Of a stretch of 38,076 nt of DNA, positions 16,982 through 25,881 are shown piece by piece (position 1 is the first letter of the stretch; each line of letters begins with the position of its first letter). The DNA lies in contig PHFO01000006.1 in NCBI GenBank assembly GCA_002861535.1, positions 1-38,076 of the forward strand. The letters are read 5' to 3'. This stretch comes from Cyanobacteria bacterium M5B4. GTDB lineage: Bacteria; Cyanobacteriota; Cyanobacteriia; Pseudanabaenales; Pseudanabaenaceae. The notes below the pieces were generated by a model. The model was not told the DNA's origin. It saw only the letters and a list, made by a program, of their open reading frames with translations, and did no database searches. Made by a program: the position numbers and the translations under genes.

Positions 16982-18508
16982 ATGGGACTACCTTGGTATC
17001 GGGTACACACTGTACTCATCAATGATCCAGGCAGACTAATTGCCACCCACCTGATGCACACCGCCCTGGTCGCAGGTTGGGCAGGATCGATGGCTTTGTA
17101 TGAGACCACAACTTTTGATCCTAGTGATCCAGTTTTCAATCCCATGTGGCGGCAAGGCATGTTTGTCATGCCCTTCATGGCACGTTTAGGTATTACTGAT
17201 TCTTGGGGCGGTTGGAGTGTTACGGGTGAACCTGCTCTCAACGCCGGCTTCTGGACTTTTGAGGGTGTAGCGATCGCCCATATTGTCCTGTCGGGGCTGT
17301 TGTTCTTGGCTGCCTGTTGGCACTGGGTCAACTGGGACTTAGAACTCTTCCGCGACCCCCGCACCGGCGAACCCGCTCTTGACTTGCCCAAAATGTTTGG
17401 TATCCACCTGTTTTTGTCTGGTGTACTGTGCTTTGGTTTTGGCGCTTTCCACCTAACGGGCTTGTTTGGTCCGGGCATGTGGGTCTCCGATCCCTTCGGC
17501 TTGACTGGTCATGTGGAACCTGTAGCTCCTGATTGGGGACCGAATGGCTTTAACCCCTTCAACCCTGGTGGTGTGGTGGCTCACCACATCGCCGCTGGAA
17601 TTGTGGGCATCGTGGCAGGTCTGTTTCACTTGATCGTCCGTCCTCCGGAAAGGCTGTACAAGGCGTTACGGATGGGTAATATCGAAACCGTCCTTTCCAG
17701 CAGTATCGCCGCTGTATTTTTCGCCGCTTTTGTAGTGGCAGGCACAATGTGGTATGGCTCTGCCACCACCCCGATCGAGTTATTTGGTCCTACCCGTTAT
17801 CAGTGGGACAATGGCTACTTCCAACAAGAAATCCAACGCCGCGTCCAGGCTCAACTCAATGAAGGCGCTACCCTATCCCAGGCTTGGTCTAACATTCCTG
17901 ATAAGTTGGCATTCTATGACTATGTGGGCAACAGCCCCGCTAAGGGTGGTCTCTTCCGCGTAGGACCGATGAATAAAGGCGATGGTATCGCCCAAAACTG
18001 GTTGGGGCATATCATCTTCAGAGCTAAGGATGGCACGGAATTATTTGTCCGCCGTCTACCCAACTTCTTTGAAACTTTCCCCGTAGTGTTGCAGGATGCT
18101 GAGGGCAATGTCAGAGCTGATATTCCCTTCCGTCGCGCTGAATCCCGCTACAGCTTTGAGCAGGCTAAGGTAACGGCGGAGATTTACGGCGGTACTTTGG
18201 ATGGCAAGGTATTTACCGATCCTGCTACTGTGAAGAAACTCGCCCGCAAGGCACAACAGGGAGAGGCTTTTGAGTTTGATGCCGACACCCTCAACTCCGA
18301 TGGTGTATTCCGCACTAGCCCCAGGGGTTGGTTCACCTTTGCCCATGCGGTATTTGCTCTGTTGTTCTTCTTTGGGCATATTTGGCATGGTGCTCGTACC
18401 CTCTTCCGCGATGTGTTTGCCGGTATCGATCCCGACTTCTCCGAAGAGCAGGTAGAATGGGGTGTGTTCCAAAAGGTTGGTGACAAAACTACCCGTGTGG
18501 AGGCTTAA
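16982..18508 (+). CDS. psbB: Photosystem II chlorophyll-binding protein CP47
   Basis: CP47 is the inner antenna of photosystem II; it binds chlorophyll a and passes energy to the reaction centre. The 508-residue product matches the family throughout. It opens with [20 protein letters not shown], followed by [20 protein letters not shown]. Six membrane helices, each with conserved His ligands, and the large lumenal loop E between helices 5 and 6 (about 255-450) are all present, with [12 protein letters not shown] and [20 protein letters not shown] as landmarks. psbT follows 3 bp after the stop, the standard cyanobacterial psbB-psbT arrangement. The frame is intact. Confidence 0.98.
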   Translation: MGLPWYRVHTVLINDPGRLIATHLMHTALVAGWAGSMALYETTTFDPSDPVFNPMWRQGMFVMPFMARLGITDSWGGWSVTGEPALNAGFWTFEGVAIAHIVLSGLLFLAACWHWVNWDLELFRDPRTGEPALDLPKMFGIHLFLSGVLCFGFGAFHLTGLFGPGMWVSDPFGLTGHVEPVAPDWGPNGFNPFNPGGVVAHHIAAGIVGIVAGLFHLIVRPPERLYKALRMGNIETVLSSSIAAVFFAAFVVAGTMWYGSATTPIELFGPTRYQWDNGYFQQEIQRRVQAQLNEGATLSQAWSNIPDKLAFYDYVGNSPAKGGLFRVGPMNKGDGIAQNWLGHIIFRAKDGTELFVRRLPNFFETFPVVLQDAEGNVRADIPFRRAESRYSFEQAKVTAEIYGGTLDGKVFTDPATVKKLARKAQQGEAFEFDADTLNSDGVFRTSPRGWFTFAHAVFALLFFFGHIWHGARTLFRDVFAGIDPDFSEEQVEWGVFQKVGDKTTRVEA

Positions 18509-18511
18509 ACC

Positions 18512-18625
18512 ATGGAAACGATTACCTACACTTTTATCTTTGCTTGCATTATTGGACTGTTCTTTTTTGCCATCTTCTTTCGTGAACCCCCGAAAATTGA
18601 ATCCGATCGGAATGAAAAGAGATAG
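18512..18625 (+). CDS. psbT: Photosystem II reaction centre protein T
   Basis: PsbT is a single-helix subunit at the photosystem II dimer interface near CP47 and D1. The 37-residue product begins [20 protein letters not shown] and continues IFFREPPKI, which is the family consensus; the short C-terminal tail is a few residues longer than usual. The ATG at 18512 starts 3 bp after the psbB stop, and a rho-independent terminator lies about 30 bp after the TAG. The two genes are almost certainly one transcript. Confidence 0.96.
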   Translation: METITYTFIFACIIGLFFFAIFFREPPKIESDRNEKR

Positions 18626-18653
18626 CAGACTGCTAGTAGTTATTTAGACTAAC

Positions 18654-18685
18654 AAGTGTTCCTCTAGGGGAGCACTTTTTTATTT
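18654..18685 (+). terminator. Terminator after psbB-psbT
   Basis: A hairpin with arms AAGTGTTCC and GGGGAGCACTT (18654-18677, with bulges) is followed by a T-rich run. It ends the psbBT transcript. Confidence 0.75.
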
Positions 18686-18687
18686 TA

Positions 18688-18774
18688 CAGGACTTACGCT
18701 GAGGAAAAATTCCCCTCATCCCTTTTGGGGAGAGGGCTAGGGTGAGGGTTTCAGAAAAAGCAACGTAGGTCCTG
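18688..18774 (+). repeat. TIR-flanked dispersed repeat, copy 3
   Basis: An 87-bp element with ends CAGGACTTACG (18688-18698) and CGTAGGTCCTG (18764-18774); the two ends are inverted repeats with one mismatch. The interior contains TTTTGGGGAGAGGGCTAGGG followed by TGAGGG and TTTCAGAAAAAGCAA. It nearly matches the element at 33999-34102. Confidence 0.8.
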
Positions 18775-18810
18775 ATTTTATAGAACAATTTTGGGTTGAG
18801 GAAACAACTG

Positions 18811-19083
18811 TCACTCTTGGGCGGCTAGAGTGCGGAATGCAATAAAGGCAAAAACTAGGGCAGCTATAGCTTTAAGGAAACGATCGGGTAAAAAATTTGC
18901 CACTCCATCTCCTAACAGAACACCCAAGCCACTGGTTAAGACTAGGGCAGCGGCGGAACCGATAAAAATATACCAGGGGGAGCTAGAATTACTGCTCATG
19001 GTCAGGGTCACCAACTGGCTTTTATCCCCTAACTCTGAGATGAACACCGTGATAAAACAAACAGAAAATAATTGCCAATCCAT
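18811..19083 (-). CDS. GDT1/TMEM165 (UPF0016) half-size cation exporter, second subunit
   Basis: GDT1 proteins export Mn2+ or Ca2+ by cation/proton exchange; the cyanobacterial members known as Mnx protect against Mn excess. This 90-residue protein has one of the two signature repeats, with ELGDKSQL (E-x-G-D-K/R-S/T) in the first helix, and three predicted helices. It pairs with the adjacent half-size gene upstream (TGATG overlap at 19083), so the exporter is probably a heterodimer of two single-repeat halves. The ATG at 19083 is chosen over the TTG one codon upstream. Confidence 0.85.
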   Translation of the reverse strand: MDWQLFSVCFITVFISELGDKSQLVTLTMSSNSSSPWYIFIGSAAALVLTSGLGVLLGDGVANFLPDRFLKAIAALVFAFIAFRTLAAQE

Positions 19084-19351
19084 CAACTAACCGCATCCCA
19101 CAACAAACCGATCGATAAAACTAAATAACTCAGACCAGTTAGAGTCTCTAAAATTCTGGGAGTAAGGAATTTAGCCAGCCAAGTGCCAGCAATTACACCC
19201 AACAAACTGGTGAGACACAGAGCAGAACCAGCCCCTAAAAAACAGTTAAAGGGGCATTTGATTCCGCCGACAACATAAAAGTAGATAGTTGGGTTTTATC
19301 GCCAATTTCTGCGACCAAGACGGTCAAAAATGCTAAACCAATTAAGCGCAT
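19083..19351 (-). CDS. GDT1/TMEM165 (UPF0016) half-size cation exporter, first subunit (frameshift at 19237-19242)
   Basis: This reading frame is broken. From ATG 19351 it reads [21 protein letters not shown], with the GDT1 signature EIGDKTQ, then SNAPLTVF and a stop. One extra T in the TTTTTT run (seen as six A at 19237-19242 on the + strand) restores the frame: LGAGSALCLTSLLGVIAG ... ILETLTGLSYLVLS ... LLWDAVS, ending at TGA by 19083. The repaired length is 89 residues, the same as its partner. The ATG overlaps the ilvB stop by 1 base (TGATG). A homopolymer sequencing error is the simplest explanation. Confidence 0.82.
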
Positions 19352-21072
19352 CAAACGAACTCTTTGATCCTTTGCCGTTTCGGTACTGGTAACCCCACCA
19401 TCTCCGAGTTGCTAGCTCCAGGAGGTACCATAGGGTAGCAGTTTTCGTCCCGCTTCACTCGGAAATCTACCACGATCGGACCTTGGTATTCCAATATCTG
19501 GGCAACGCAACTACTTAGGTCATCCTGGGCGGTCACCAACATCCCCTTGACCCCAAAAGCCTCTGCTAATTTGACAAAGTCCGGCATGCCCAACTCCATG
19601 TTAGAAGCTGAGTAGCGTTCACTGTAGAAAGCTTCCTGCCACTGCCTTACCATTCCTTGCCAGCCGTTATTGATAATGGCAATTTTAGTGGCAATGCCAT
19701 ACTGAGCGAGGGTACCCAACTCCTGGATGTTCATCAGCACACTGGCATCTCCAGCAATACAAATGACTTGCTCCAAGCCTACCGCAACTTTGGCTCCCAT
19801 GGCTGCCGGTAGCCCAAACCCCATAGTACCCAAGCCAGCGCTAGAAATCCATTGCCTGGGACCATTTTTGAGGAACTGGGCTGCCCACATTTGGTGCTGT
19901 CCCACATCGGTAGTGTAAAAGGCATGGGGCGCTTGCTTGGCAAATTCGGAGATTACTTCCTGGGGCGATAGCTCCCCTTCGTAGTGGGGCACTTCTAGGG
20001 GATAGTCTTCCTTCCATTCATTGATTTGTTGCAGCCAAGCCTGGGTGCGGATCGTCTCTTCGTAGGAAGTGTGCTCTAGCATGTGTTTTAGCACTTGCTT
20101 GACATCTCCCACGATCGGGACATCGGGGGTACGATTTTTGCCGACTTCGGCGGGGTCAATATCGATGTGAATTACCTTAGCCAGGGGGGCGAATTTGTCC
20201 AGCTTGCCAGTTACCCGATCGTCAAAGCGGGCACCAACGGCGATTAACAGGTCACAATTTTGCACGGAAAAGTTGGCATAGGCAGTACCGTGCATCCCCA
20301 ACATGCCCACGGAGAGGGGGTCATTTTCATCAAAGCTACCTTTTCCCATCAAAGTAGTGGTAACAGGAATTTGGAACCGATGGGCTAGTTGTTTAATTTC
20401 AGCAAAGGCGTTAGAAAGAATAGCACCGCCGCCCACATAGAGGAGGGGACGATCGGCTTCACGGATCAGCTTTACTGCATTTGCTACTTGTTGGCTGTGC
20501 CCCTTCACCGTGGGTTTATAGCCGCGCAAATTGACCGTTACTTCTGGTTCGTAGTCAAACTCCCGCTGACCTATATCCTTGGGAATATCAATCAAAACGG
20601 GTCCCGGTCTACCGGAATTGGCGATATAGAAAGCCTCTGCTACAATCTGGGCGATTTCTTCGGGCTTGCGCACCATGTAGGAATGCTTGACGATAGGGAG
20701 GGTAATGCCAAAAATGTCCGTTTCCTGGAAAGCATCAGTCCCGATCGCGTAGGAAGGTACTTGTCCCGTAATTACCACCAAGGGAATAGAATCCATGTGG
20801 GCGGTGGCAATACCGGTGACTAGGTTGGTGGCTCCAGGACCAGAGGTGGCTACACATACCCCCACCTGCCCCGTCGCTCTGGCATAGCCATCGGCAGCGT
20901 GGACTGCACCTTGTTCATGGCGGACGAGATAATGGCGAATTGCTCCCCTGACTTCAGCTTTGTAGATTTCGTCATAGACGGGCAGAATTGCTCCCCCTGG
21001 GTAGCCAAAAATATGTTTCACGCCATGACGAATTAGACTGTCAACTAAAGCAAATGCCCCCGTAGTATGCAA
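19351..21072 (-). CDS. ilvB: Acetolactate synthase large subunit
   Basis: This TPP enzyme makes acetolactate or acetohydroxybutyrate, the first step of branched-chain amino acid synthesis. It has the catalytic Glu53 ([18 protein letters not shown]), the FAD/beta-domain [13 protein letters not shown], and the TPP-Mg motif from [12 protein letters not shown] to [12 protein letters not shown]. At 573 residues it is slightly shorter than some cyanobacterial relatives at the N-terminus; no obvious upstream start is seen. It overlaps the first GDT1 gene by 1 base at its end, which suggests translational coupling of amino acid synthesis and a cation exporter. Confidence 0.95.
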   Translation of the reverse strand: MHTTGAFALVDSLIRHGVKHIFGYPGGAILPVYDEIYKAEVRGAIRHYLVRHEQGAVHAADGYARATGQVGVCVATSGPGATNLVTGIATAHMDSIPLVVITGQVPSYAIGTDAFQETDIFGITLPIVKHSYMVRKPEEIAQIVAEAFYIANSGRPGPVLIDIPKDIGQREFDYEPEVTVNLRGYKPTVKGHSQQVANAVKLIREADRPLLYVGGGAILSNAFAEIKQLAHRFQIPVTTTLMGKGSFDENDPLSVGMLGMHGTAYANFSVQNCDLLIAVGARFDDRVTGKLDKFAPLAKVIHIDIDPAEVGKNRTPDVPIVGDVKQVLKHMLEHTSYEETIRTQAWLQQINEWKEDYPLEVPHYEGELSPQEVISEFAKQAPHAFYTTDVGQHQMWAAQFLKNGPRQWISSAGLGTMGFGLPAAMGAKVAVGLEQVICIAGDASVLMNIQELGTLAQYGIATKIAIINNGWQGMVRQWQEAFYSERYSASNMELGMPDFVKLAEAFGVKGMLVTAQDDLSSCVAQILEYQGPIVVDFRVKRDENCYPMVPPGASNSEMVGLPVPKRQRIKEFV

Positions 21073-21158
21073 GACGACCTCCCTGGCAAGTTAAGTGTAT
21101 TATTTTTATCAAATTTAGGAATGATTCTAGCATTAGCTCCCCTAGCCGATTCAATTAT

Positions 21159-21587
21159 TTAGTCGTACCGGCGATCGATCGCCCACTCTTCTTGTTCTCC
21201 CCCTACATAGACTGCTACGATCGGCACATATTCTTCACTAAAACGATAGAGGGCGTTGATCAGGACATCGAGGGCAATACCATCGGTAGTACCCAAGTCC
21301 ACCCAGCACCTCGCCCATTTGCCTTCGTACTCTACATCGCCGATGTTGTGCATTACTGCCATCATGTCCGTTGCCATGGCATCATTGTCGTAGTCTAAGT
21401 GACTGACATCTACTCCTGCTTCTAAAACCTGGGAATTGACGGCATTAAATCCTCCCAACTTGCCCAATAAAAACCAGGAAGCAAATACTTCATCGAGCAT
21501 TTGTTTCTCTCGTTCACTGATAAATTCCTCAAACTCCAGCCAAATCCAGAGGTTAAACCAATCGCATTCCCGAAATTTTACTTCCAT
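21159..21587 (-). CDS. DUF3531 family protein
   Basis: The 142-residue acidic protein resembles the DUF3531 family shared by cyanobacteria and plastids. The start MEVKFRECDWFNLWIWLEF and the later WFLLGKLGGFNA and GKWARCWVDLGTTD are typical. The function is not known. Its ATG overlaps the stop of the preceding small gene by 1 base (TAATG), so it is translated with the small gene and the aminotransferase upstream. Confidence 0.82.
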   Translation of the reverse strand: MEVKFRECDWFNLWIWLEFEEFISEREKQMLDEVFASWFLLGKLGGFNAVNSQVLEAGVDVSHLDYDNDAMATDMMAVMHNIGDVEYEGKWARCWVDLGTTDGIALDVLINALYRFSEEYVPIVAVYVGGEQEEWAIDRRYD

Positions 21588-21811
21588 TAGTCTTCTTCCT
21601 CCTCGCTGATTTTACTCAAAGCACAGGACTGAGCAGCGGTCATGAGGCGCTCAAACTCGATCGGGGAGAGTTGGGCTAGGGTCTTGCCGGCGAGGTCGGG
21701 GCAGAGCATCGCCACCATATCGGCATCGGAGAAGACTTGCTCCGCTCCCATCATGTTGCCCAACCAGACTAAATCGGGGTCATTTGCCATGGATTGCTTG
21801 AATTGCGGCAT
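21587..21811 (-). CDS. Small protein between aminotransferase and DUF3531 genes, function unknown
   Basis: The 74-residue frame from ATG 21811 (or 67 residues from ATG 21790) contains MANDPDLVWLGNMMG, FSDADMVAML and ELSPIEF-like helices, with an acidic tail EEEED. It overlaps the 3' end of the aminotransferase gene and its stop overlaps the DUF3531 start by 1 base, which supports real translation. A longer frame up to 21973 is only the shadow of the aminotransferase. No family recognised. Confidence 0.6.
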   Translation of the reverse strand: MPQFKQSMANDPDLVWLGNMMGAEQVFSDADMVAMLCPDLAGKTLAQLSPIEFERLMTAAQSCALSKISEEEED

Positions 21812-22930
21812 TGATACCCGCCCCTGGGGTAAAGTCATACTCCAGGAGTTGTAAAGTGGCTTCCAGGGCACCGATCGCGGTGAGAATATCCCGATCGTTG
21901 ACATAGCCCAGGTGCCCGATGCGGAAGATTTTGCCCGATAGATGATCCTGCCCGCCGGCGAGGGCAATGTCAAACTTTTTCTTCATAGTCGAGCGGATTT
22001 TTTCCGCATCTACGTTGAGGGGAGCGACGGCAGTAATGGCGGGGCTGGCGCAATCATCCTTAGTTAACAGGGGTAGCCCCAGGGCTTTGACGGCATTTCT
22101 TGTAGCACGGCGATGCCGATCGTGGCGGGCAAAAATATGCTCTAAACCCTCGGCTTGCATCATGGTCAAACTTTCCCGCAAAGCCATGATCATATTGACG
22201 GAAGAAGTAAAGGGAGTAGTATTCTTCTGGGCATCTTTGCGGGCTTTGCCCAAATCGAGGTAGTAACGGGGTAAATCTGCGGTTTTGTAAGCCTCCCAGG
22301 CGCGGGCAGAAACGGCGACAAAGCCCAATCCGGGCGGGATCATGTAAGCCTTTTGGGAGCCGGAACCCACTACATCTAAATCCCACTCATCGATGGGGAT
22401 ATTAGTTGCCCCCAAACTGGTGACCGCATCGACAATAATTAGGCTTTGCCGTGGGCTTTGACATGGCGGTTGATTGTCTCCAGATCGTTGAGGACACCGG
22501 TAGAAGTTTCGCTGTGGGTGATAATCACCGCTTTAATGTTCTTGTCTGTGTCTGCCTCTAGTTTGGCGCGGAATACTTCAGGATCGAGGGTTTCTCCCCA
22601 TTCTGTCTTGATCCGTTCGGCGTTGATGCCGTAGGCATCGCAAATATCTGCCCAGCGCTGACCAAATTTGCCATTTTCTCCCACTAAAACCCGATCGCCC
22701 TTGCTTAAAAAGTTGATGATGGCAGCTTCCATTGCTCCCGTGCCACTTGCAGTCAAAATTAGCACGTCATTTTGGGTCTGGTGGAGCCATTTTAATTTTT
22801 CAGTAACTTCGGCAAAAATCTGGCTAAACTCACCGCTACGATGCCCGATCGGGTGTTTTGCCAGGGCTAGCAACGATCGTTCTGGTACGGGAGTAGGACC
22901 AGGGATCATCAGCATCAATTTATCTTCCAT
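21780..22930 (-). CDS. Class V alanine/serine-glyoxylate aminotransferase (frameshift at 22442)
   Basis: This PLP enzyme is expected to transaminate glyoxylate to glycine with alanine or serine as donor, part of photorespiration. The first frame starts MEDKLMLMIPGPTPVPERSL and runs through SGTGAMEAAI to VKAHGKA, where it stops at 22439-22441. The second continues as LIIVDAVTSLGATNIPID with the PLP lysine in SGSQKAYMIPPG (Lys194 in the repaired protein). One missing C in GCC(C)TAATT restores a normal 383-residue protein. The gene is a likely operon with the 74-residue and DUF3531 genes downstream. The 5' neighbour is the divergent UPF0489 gene. Confidence 0.9.
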
Positions 22931-23031
22931 CGTTATTCCTTGGACTGCAATAGCTAAAAATTATATCTGTTTCCGGCAAAATCCTTAAAGTCTTCCTGCT
23001 ATATTTGACTCCGAGTCAGCATGGGTAGGCA

Positions 23032-23904
23032 ATGATTCCCTATTGGATTATAGAAGAGCATCACGAGGCGTTTTACGTTTGGCATCGGGCAATAAAAAGT
23101 AAGATAATTCCGCCGCGGGGTAATTTATTATTGCATATCGATGAACACAGCGATCTGGGTGTTCCCCTCTTAACTACTGACCTCAATTCCTTAAAACTAG
23201 ACCTCGATCGAATTCGGAACTTCGTCTATCAAGAATTGAGCATTATTAACTTTATTTATCCCGCTTTTTATTTGGGGATATTCGATCGTTTTTATTGGTT
23301 AAGACAAAACCACGATCGGGATATAAAGCCCCGTAAATTGTTTGTCTCTAGCCACAATAAAGAGGGTAAAACCCTCAAAGTTACCTCCCAGGGCAAGGTA
23401 ATTGATTGGTGGCAAACCGATCGGAAATGTATCCAATTTTATCCCGTCACTGCCCAACAAACTAACTTAAACTTAAAGCCGCCATTAGTTTTAGATATAG
23501 ACCTAGACTATTTTTCCTGCGATAACTCTCTAGGGTCTTATTTTGAGGTCGAAATTACTGCCGATGCCTACTACAATCTCAGGGACAATTATTACCACAA
23601 AGCTAGACTAAACTTAGGCAATGAATTAAAAATTGTGGCAAAAGAAGATAAATATTTCCTCTGTACGGAAATCACTGATTATGAACCAAATCTCAAAGTC
23701 AGTACAACAGAAATTACCGATCGGATTGACCAACTAGGACAATTTTTGCAAAACAATCAAATTAAACCAGCAATGATTACGATTTGCCGTTCTCGCCTTA
23801 GTAATTACACCCCCGCAGATCAATGGCAATTTATAGAAGAAAAACTGACCGATCGGTTAAATTCCCTCTACACGATGCAGTTAATCGATGCTCCTAGCAA
23901 TTAA
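23032..23904 (+). CDS. UPF0489 family protein with arginase-like metal motifs
   Basis: The 290-residue protein has H35-x-D37-x-H39-x-D41 (LLLHIDEHSDLG) and D155-x-D157-x-D159 (LDIDLDYFSC). These two clusters have the same form as the binuclear Mn2+ site of arginase-fold ureohydrolases. The UPF0489 family is related to that fold. One cyanobacterial member, OspR, is a peptide arginase that converts Arg to ornithine in a ribosomal peptide; that is known from the literature, not from this sequence. No RiPP precursor, radical SAM or protease gene lies next to it here, so its substrate is unknown. It is divergent from the aminotransferase. It contains four CGATCGG-type motifs and is not compositionally foreign. 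Confidence 0.8.
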   Translation: MIPYWIIEEHHEAFYVWHRAIKSKIIPPRGNLLLHIDEHSDLGVPLLTTDLNSLKLDLDRIRNFVYQELSIINFIYPAFYLGIFDRFYWLRQNHDRDIKPRKLFVSSHNKEGKTLKVTSQGKVIDWWQTDRKCIQFYPVTAQQTNLNLKPPLVLDIDLDYFSCDNSLGSYFEVEITADAYYNLRDNYYHKARLNLGNELKIVAKEDKYFLCTEITDYEPNLKVSTTEITDRIDQLGQFLQNNQIKPAMITICRSRLSNYTPADQWQFIEEKLTDRLNSLYTMQLIDAPSN

Positions 23905-23923
23905 AATTCCCCTACTCAACAAT

Positions 23924-24003
23924 AGGACTTACAGGGGGAGAAGGGAAGTGGATCAATTTTTCTAGTCCCCTCTCCCGCTTTTAGAAAAAGCAACGTCAGT
24001 CCT
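23924..24003 (+). repeat. TIR-flanked dispersed repeat, copy 4
   Basis: An 80-bp element with ends AGGACTTAC (23924-23932) and CGTCAGTCCT (23994-24003), interior CCCCTCTCCCGCTTTTAGAA and AAAAGCAA. It lies between the convergent UPF0489 and DUF3122 genes. Confidence 0.75.
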
Positions 24004-24044
24004 GAATAAGATAATCATCACATAGTTATTAACAAAACTCAATC

Positions 24045-24527
24045 TTAGGAGGGTTTAATCAAGTTTTGCTGTTGGATTACTGATTGCCACTCGACAATTA
24101 CGGCGGCGGGAACTAACACCTGAATATCACCTTCTTGGAGAGGGAGTGTCAAAATTAGTCGTTGATCTTTAGGTATTTCTTTGATTACAGGCAACAGGTT
24201 AAATTGACCTACATTTGTGACTGTTTCACCCTTGGGAAAATCATCTTGCGCTTCAAATTTTGCCCCTGAAATTGTCTCCAATACTAAAGGGTCTGGATGC
24301 CGAAAATGATACCGATCGGGGAAACAAACTAACCGCAACTGCAGTTCCTGCTGCCGAGCAAACAAAATGACCTGCCACACCGATCGTTGATTATCTTTTA
24401 GTTGGTGGCGGGATTGGATTAATATTTGATCGGGAGCTTCTTGGGTAGTTCGTACCATAGCATAGCCAGGATCAGGAGTTCCTAACCAAAGCAAAAGACA
24501 GAATAAAAATAATAAGAGAGGTTTCAT
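24045..24527 (-). CDS. DUF3122 family secreted protein
   Basis: The 160-residue protein has a signal peptide (MKPLLLFLFCLLLWLGTPDP, then GYA) and a mature beta-rich domain with WQVILFARQQELQLRLVCFP, LETISGAKFEAQDDF and IKEIPKDQRLILTLPL, which resembles the cyanobacterial DUF3122 family. The function is unknown, but the cell location is outside the cytoplasmic membrane. It is the last gene of the sulfide-type operon and overlaps the radical SAM gene by 4 bp. Confidence 0.8.
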   Translation of the reverse strand: MKPLLLFLFCLLLWLGTPDPGYAMVRTTQEAPDQILIQSRHQLKDNQRSVWQVILFARQQELQLRLVCFPDRYHFRHPDPLVLETISGAKFEAQDDFPKGETVTNVGQFNLLPVIKEIPKDQRLILTLPLQEGDIQVLVPAAVIVEWQSVIQQQNLIKPS

Positions 24528-25306
24528 TGCTCATGTACCATAACAAAACTAACAGCAAGACCAGATTGATCTCTGATTTCTTGGGCAAAGGCTTCTAGAT
24601 AATCCATTTCTAGGGGCTTAAACCAATTGGCTTCCTTGCTTTCAGTAAGATTCTCTCTACCCTGCAATAGTCTTAACTTAGGCTTAGGGCGGCAGGGGAT
24701 ATTGAGGTAAACCCGATCGGGTCTGATTTGATTTAACCCATTGATGTAAGCCTGTCGTTCGTTATGATTCCATCGGGAAAGTAACATTGTTTGAATAGTC
24801 ATTCTGCCTCTAAACAAATGGCGCAAGTGGAAGAAACTGTCGGCAAATTGCTCCCAATTCCACCTAAAGTTAGGACGATTGACACGATCGACCCGATCGG
24901 TGGTAATACCATCTAATTTGACAGACACTTCATCGGCAAGAAGTAAGTCCGATTGGACGCTAGCTAAACCTAAAAGACTACCGTTTGTCAAAACAATAAC
25001 AGGAGTTTTAGTTATCTGTTTGACACTTCTGATAATTTCCCCTAGATTAATAGCCAGGGTAGGCTCTCCACTACCACTAATGGTAATGACATCGAACTTT
25101 TCTGTGCTTTTTTGTTTGACTAAATCGACAATCTCTGCCGTTGACACAAAGTTCTGACGATCTAAAGACGATCGTTCAATCTTACCTAACTGACAATAAA
25201 CACAGTTAAATGAACAAGTGGAAACCATACCGATCGGGTCAATGCCGAGGGAGTTACCGTAGCGCCAGGATTTAACTGGTCCATACACTGGAAGAAAGTT
25301 TTTCAT
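24524..25306 (-). CDS. Radical SAM protein (COG0731-like)
   Basis: The cluster motif C31-x3-C35-x2-C38 lies in STCSFNCVYCQLGKIE, with GSGEPTLAI as the SAM-binding GGE-like loop and VSVKLDGITTDRVDRVNRP further on. The family is related to TYW1-type radical SAM enzymes; the substrate of the short 260-residue bacterial members is not known. The gene overlaps both neighbours by 4 bp, so it is translated as part of the sulfide:quinone oxidoreductase operon. Confidence 0.88.
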   Translation of the reverse strand: MKNFLPVYGPVKSWRYGNSLGIDPIGMVSTCSFNCVYCQLGKIERSSLDRQNFVSTAEIVDLVKQKSTEKFDVITISGSGEPTLAINLGEIIRSVKQITKTPVIVLTNGSLLGLASVQSDLLLADEVSVKLDGITTDRVDRVNRPNFRWNWEQFADSFFHLRHLFRGRMTIQTMLLSRWNHNERQAYINGLNQIRPDRVYLNIPCRPKPKLRLLQGRENLTESKEANWFKPLEMDYLEAFAQEIRDQSGLAVSFVMVHEQ

Positions 25307-25881
25307 TTTTCTGTCAGAGCCTTTTGTAACTCAGGTATAATGAGGCTATACATACCTCGTAAATCACCCACACGGAAATCATAGGCGAGGTCTTCAGGAT
25401 ACTTACTCTTGACAAAAGAAGGTCTATCTTCTTTTACCCCATGACAAGCTAAACAACTAGCTTCCACATTGATGCGGCGAAAATAACGCACTCCTTGCTC
25501 ATCTTGTTGCCAAAAACCTTGTAAGTCGGGATGTTCCCTAAACTCAGCTAACGCTGTTTCTTCGGTCAGATTTTGGGGTTTATGCAGAGGATTGCGATAT
25601 TTGTCAGATACTTGGCGCAATTGCCAGCCATTTTCTTGGGCGATTTGCTGAGCTTGCTTGCCCACAGGAGCACAAACTGCCTTGAAAGTACCGATCGTTG
25701 GTTCTTCAGTCATGCCCTCTAAAGTGGAAGCTAAGCCAGAACGCATTTGGTCTAACCTTTCGATCTCGATCACTGCCTTACCTAGTTGGTCTGGATCGAC
25801 ACTGGCAAAAGATGGCAGAGCAAAACCGATCGTTAGACATAAAACAAGTCCTAAAGTCCATAAAGTAATTAGTCTTCGCAT
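25303..25881 (-). CDS. Tll0287-like (DUF3365) periplasmic heme c protein
   Basis: The 192-residue protein starts with a signal peptide (about residues 1-26, ending ALPSFA). The mature part is a PAS-like DUF3365 domain with one heme c attachment site, C143-x-x-C146-H147 (SCLACHGVK). Cys70 is a candidate for the second heme ligand. Proteins of this type, such as Tll0287, are suspected redox or gas sensors or electron carriers in the lumen or periplasm. Here it is co-transcribed with sqr and arsR (13-bp overlap with arsR, 4-bp with the radical SAM gene), which suggests a role in sulfide or redox response. Confidence 0.87.
   Translation of the reverse strand: MRRLITLWTLGLVLCLTIGFALPSFASVDPDQLGKAVIEIERLDQMRSGLASTLEGMTEEPTIGTFKAVCAPVGKQAQQIAQENGWQLRQVSDKYRNPLHKPQNLTEETALAEFREHPDLQGFWQQDEQGVRYFRRINVEASCLACHGVKEDRPSFVKSKYPEDLAYDFRVGDLRGMYSLIIPELQKALTEK

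Noticed and set aside
16945-17478. 177-residue open frame on the minus strand
   Set aside because: It is antisense to psbB, which is certain; the Pro/Ser/Lys-rich product is typical of a shadow frame.
21812-21973. N-terminal extension of the 74-residue gene
   Set aside because: It is a shadow of the aminotransferase C-terminus.
24524-25306. Radical SAM gene as a RiPP-maturation partner of the UPF0489 protein
   Set aside because: It lacks a SPASM or RiPP-recognition domain, lies on the opposite strand in the sqr operon, and no precursor peptide is visible between them.
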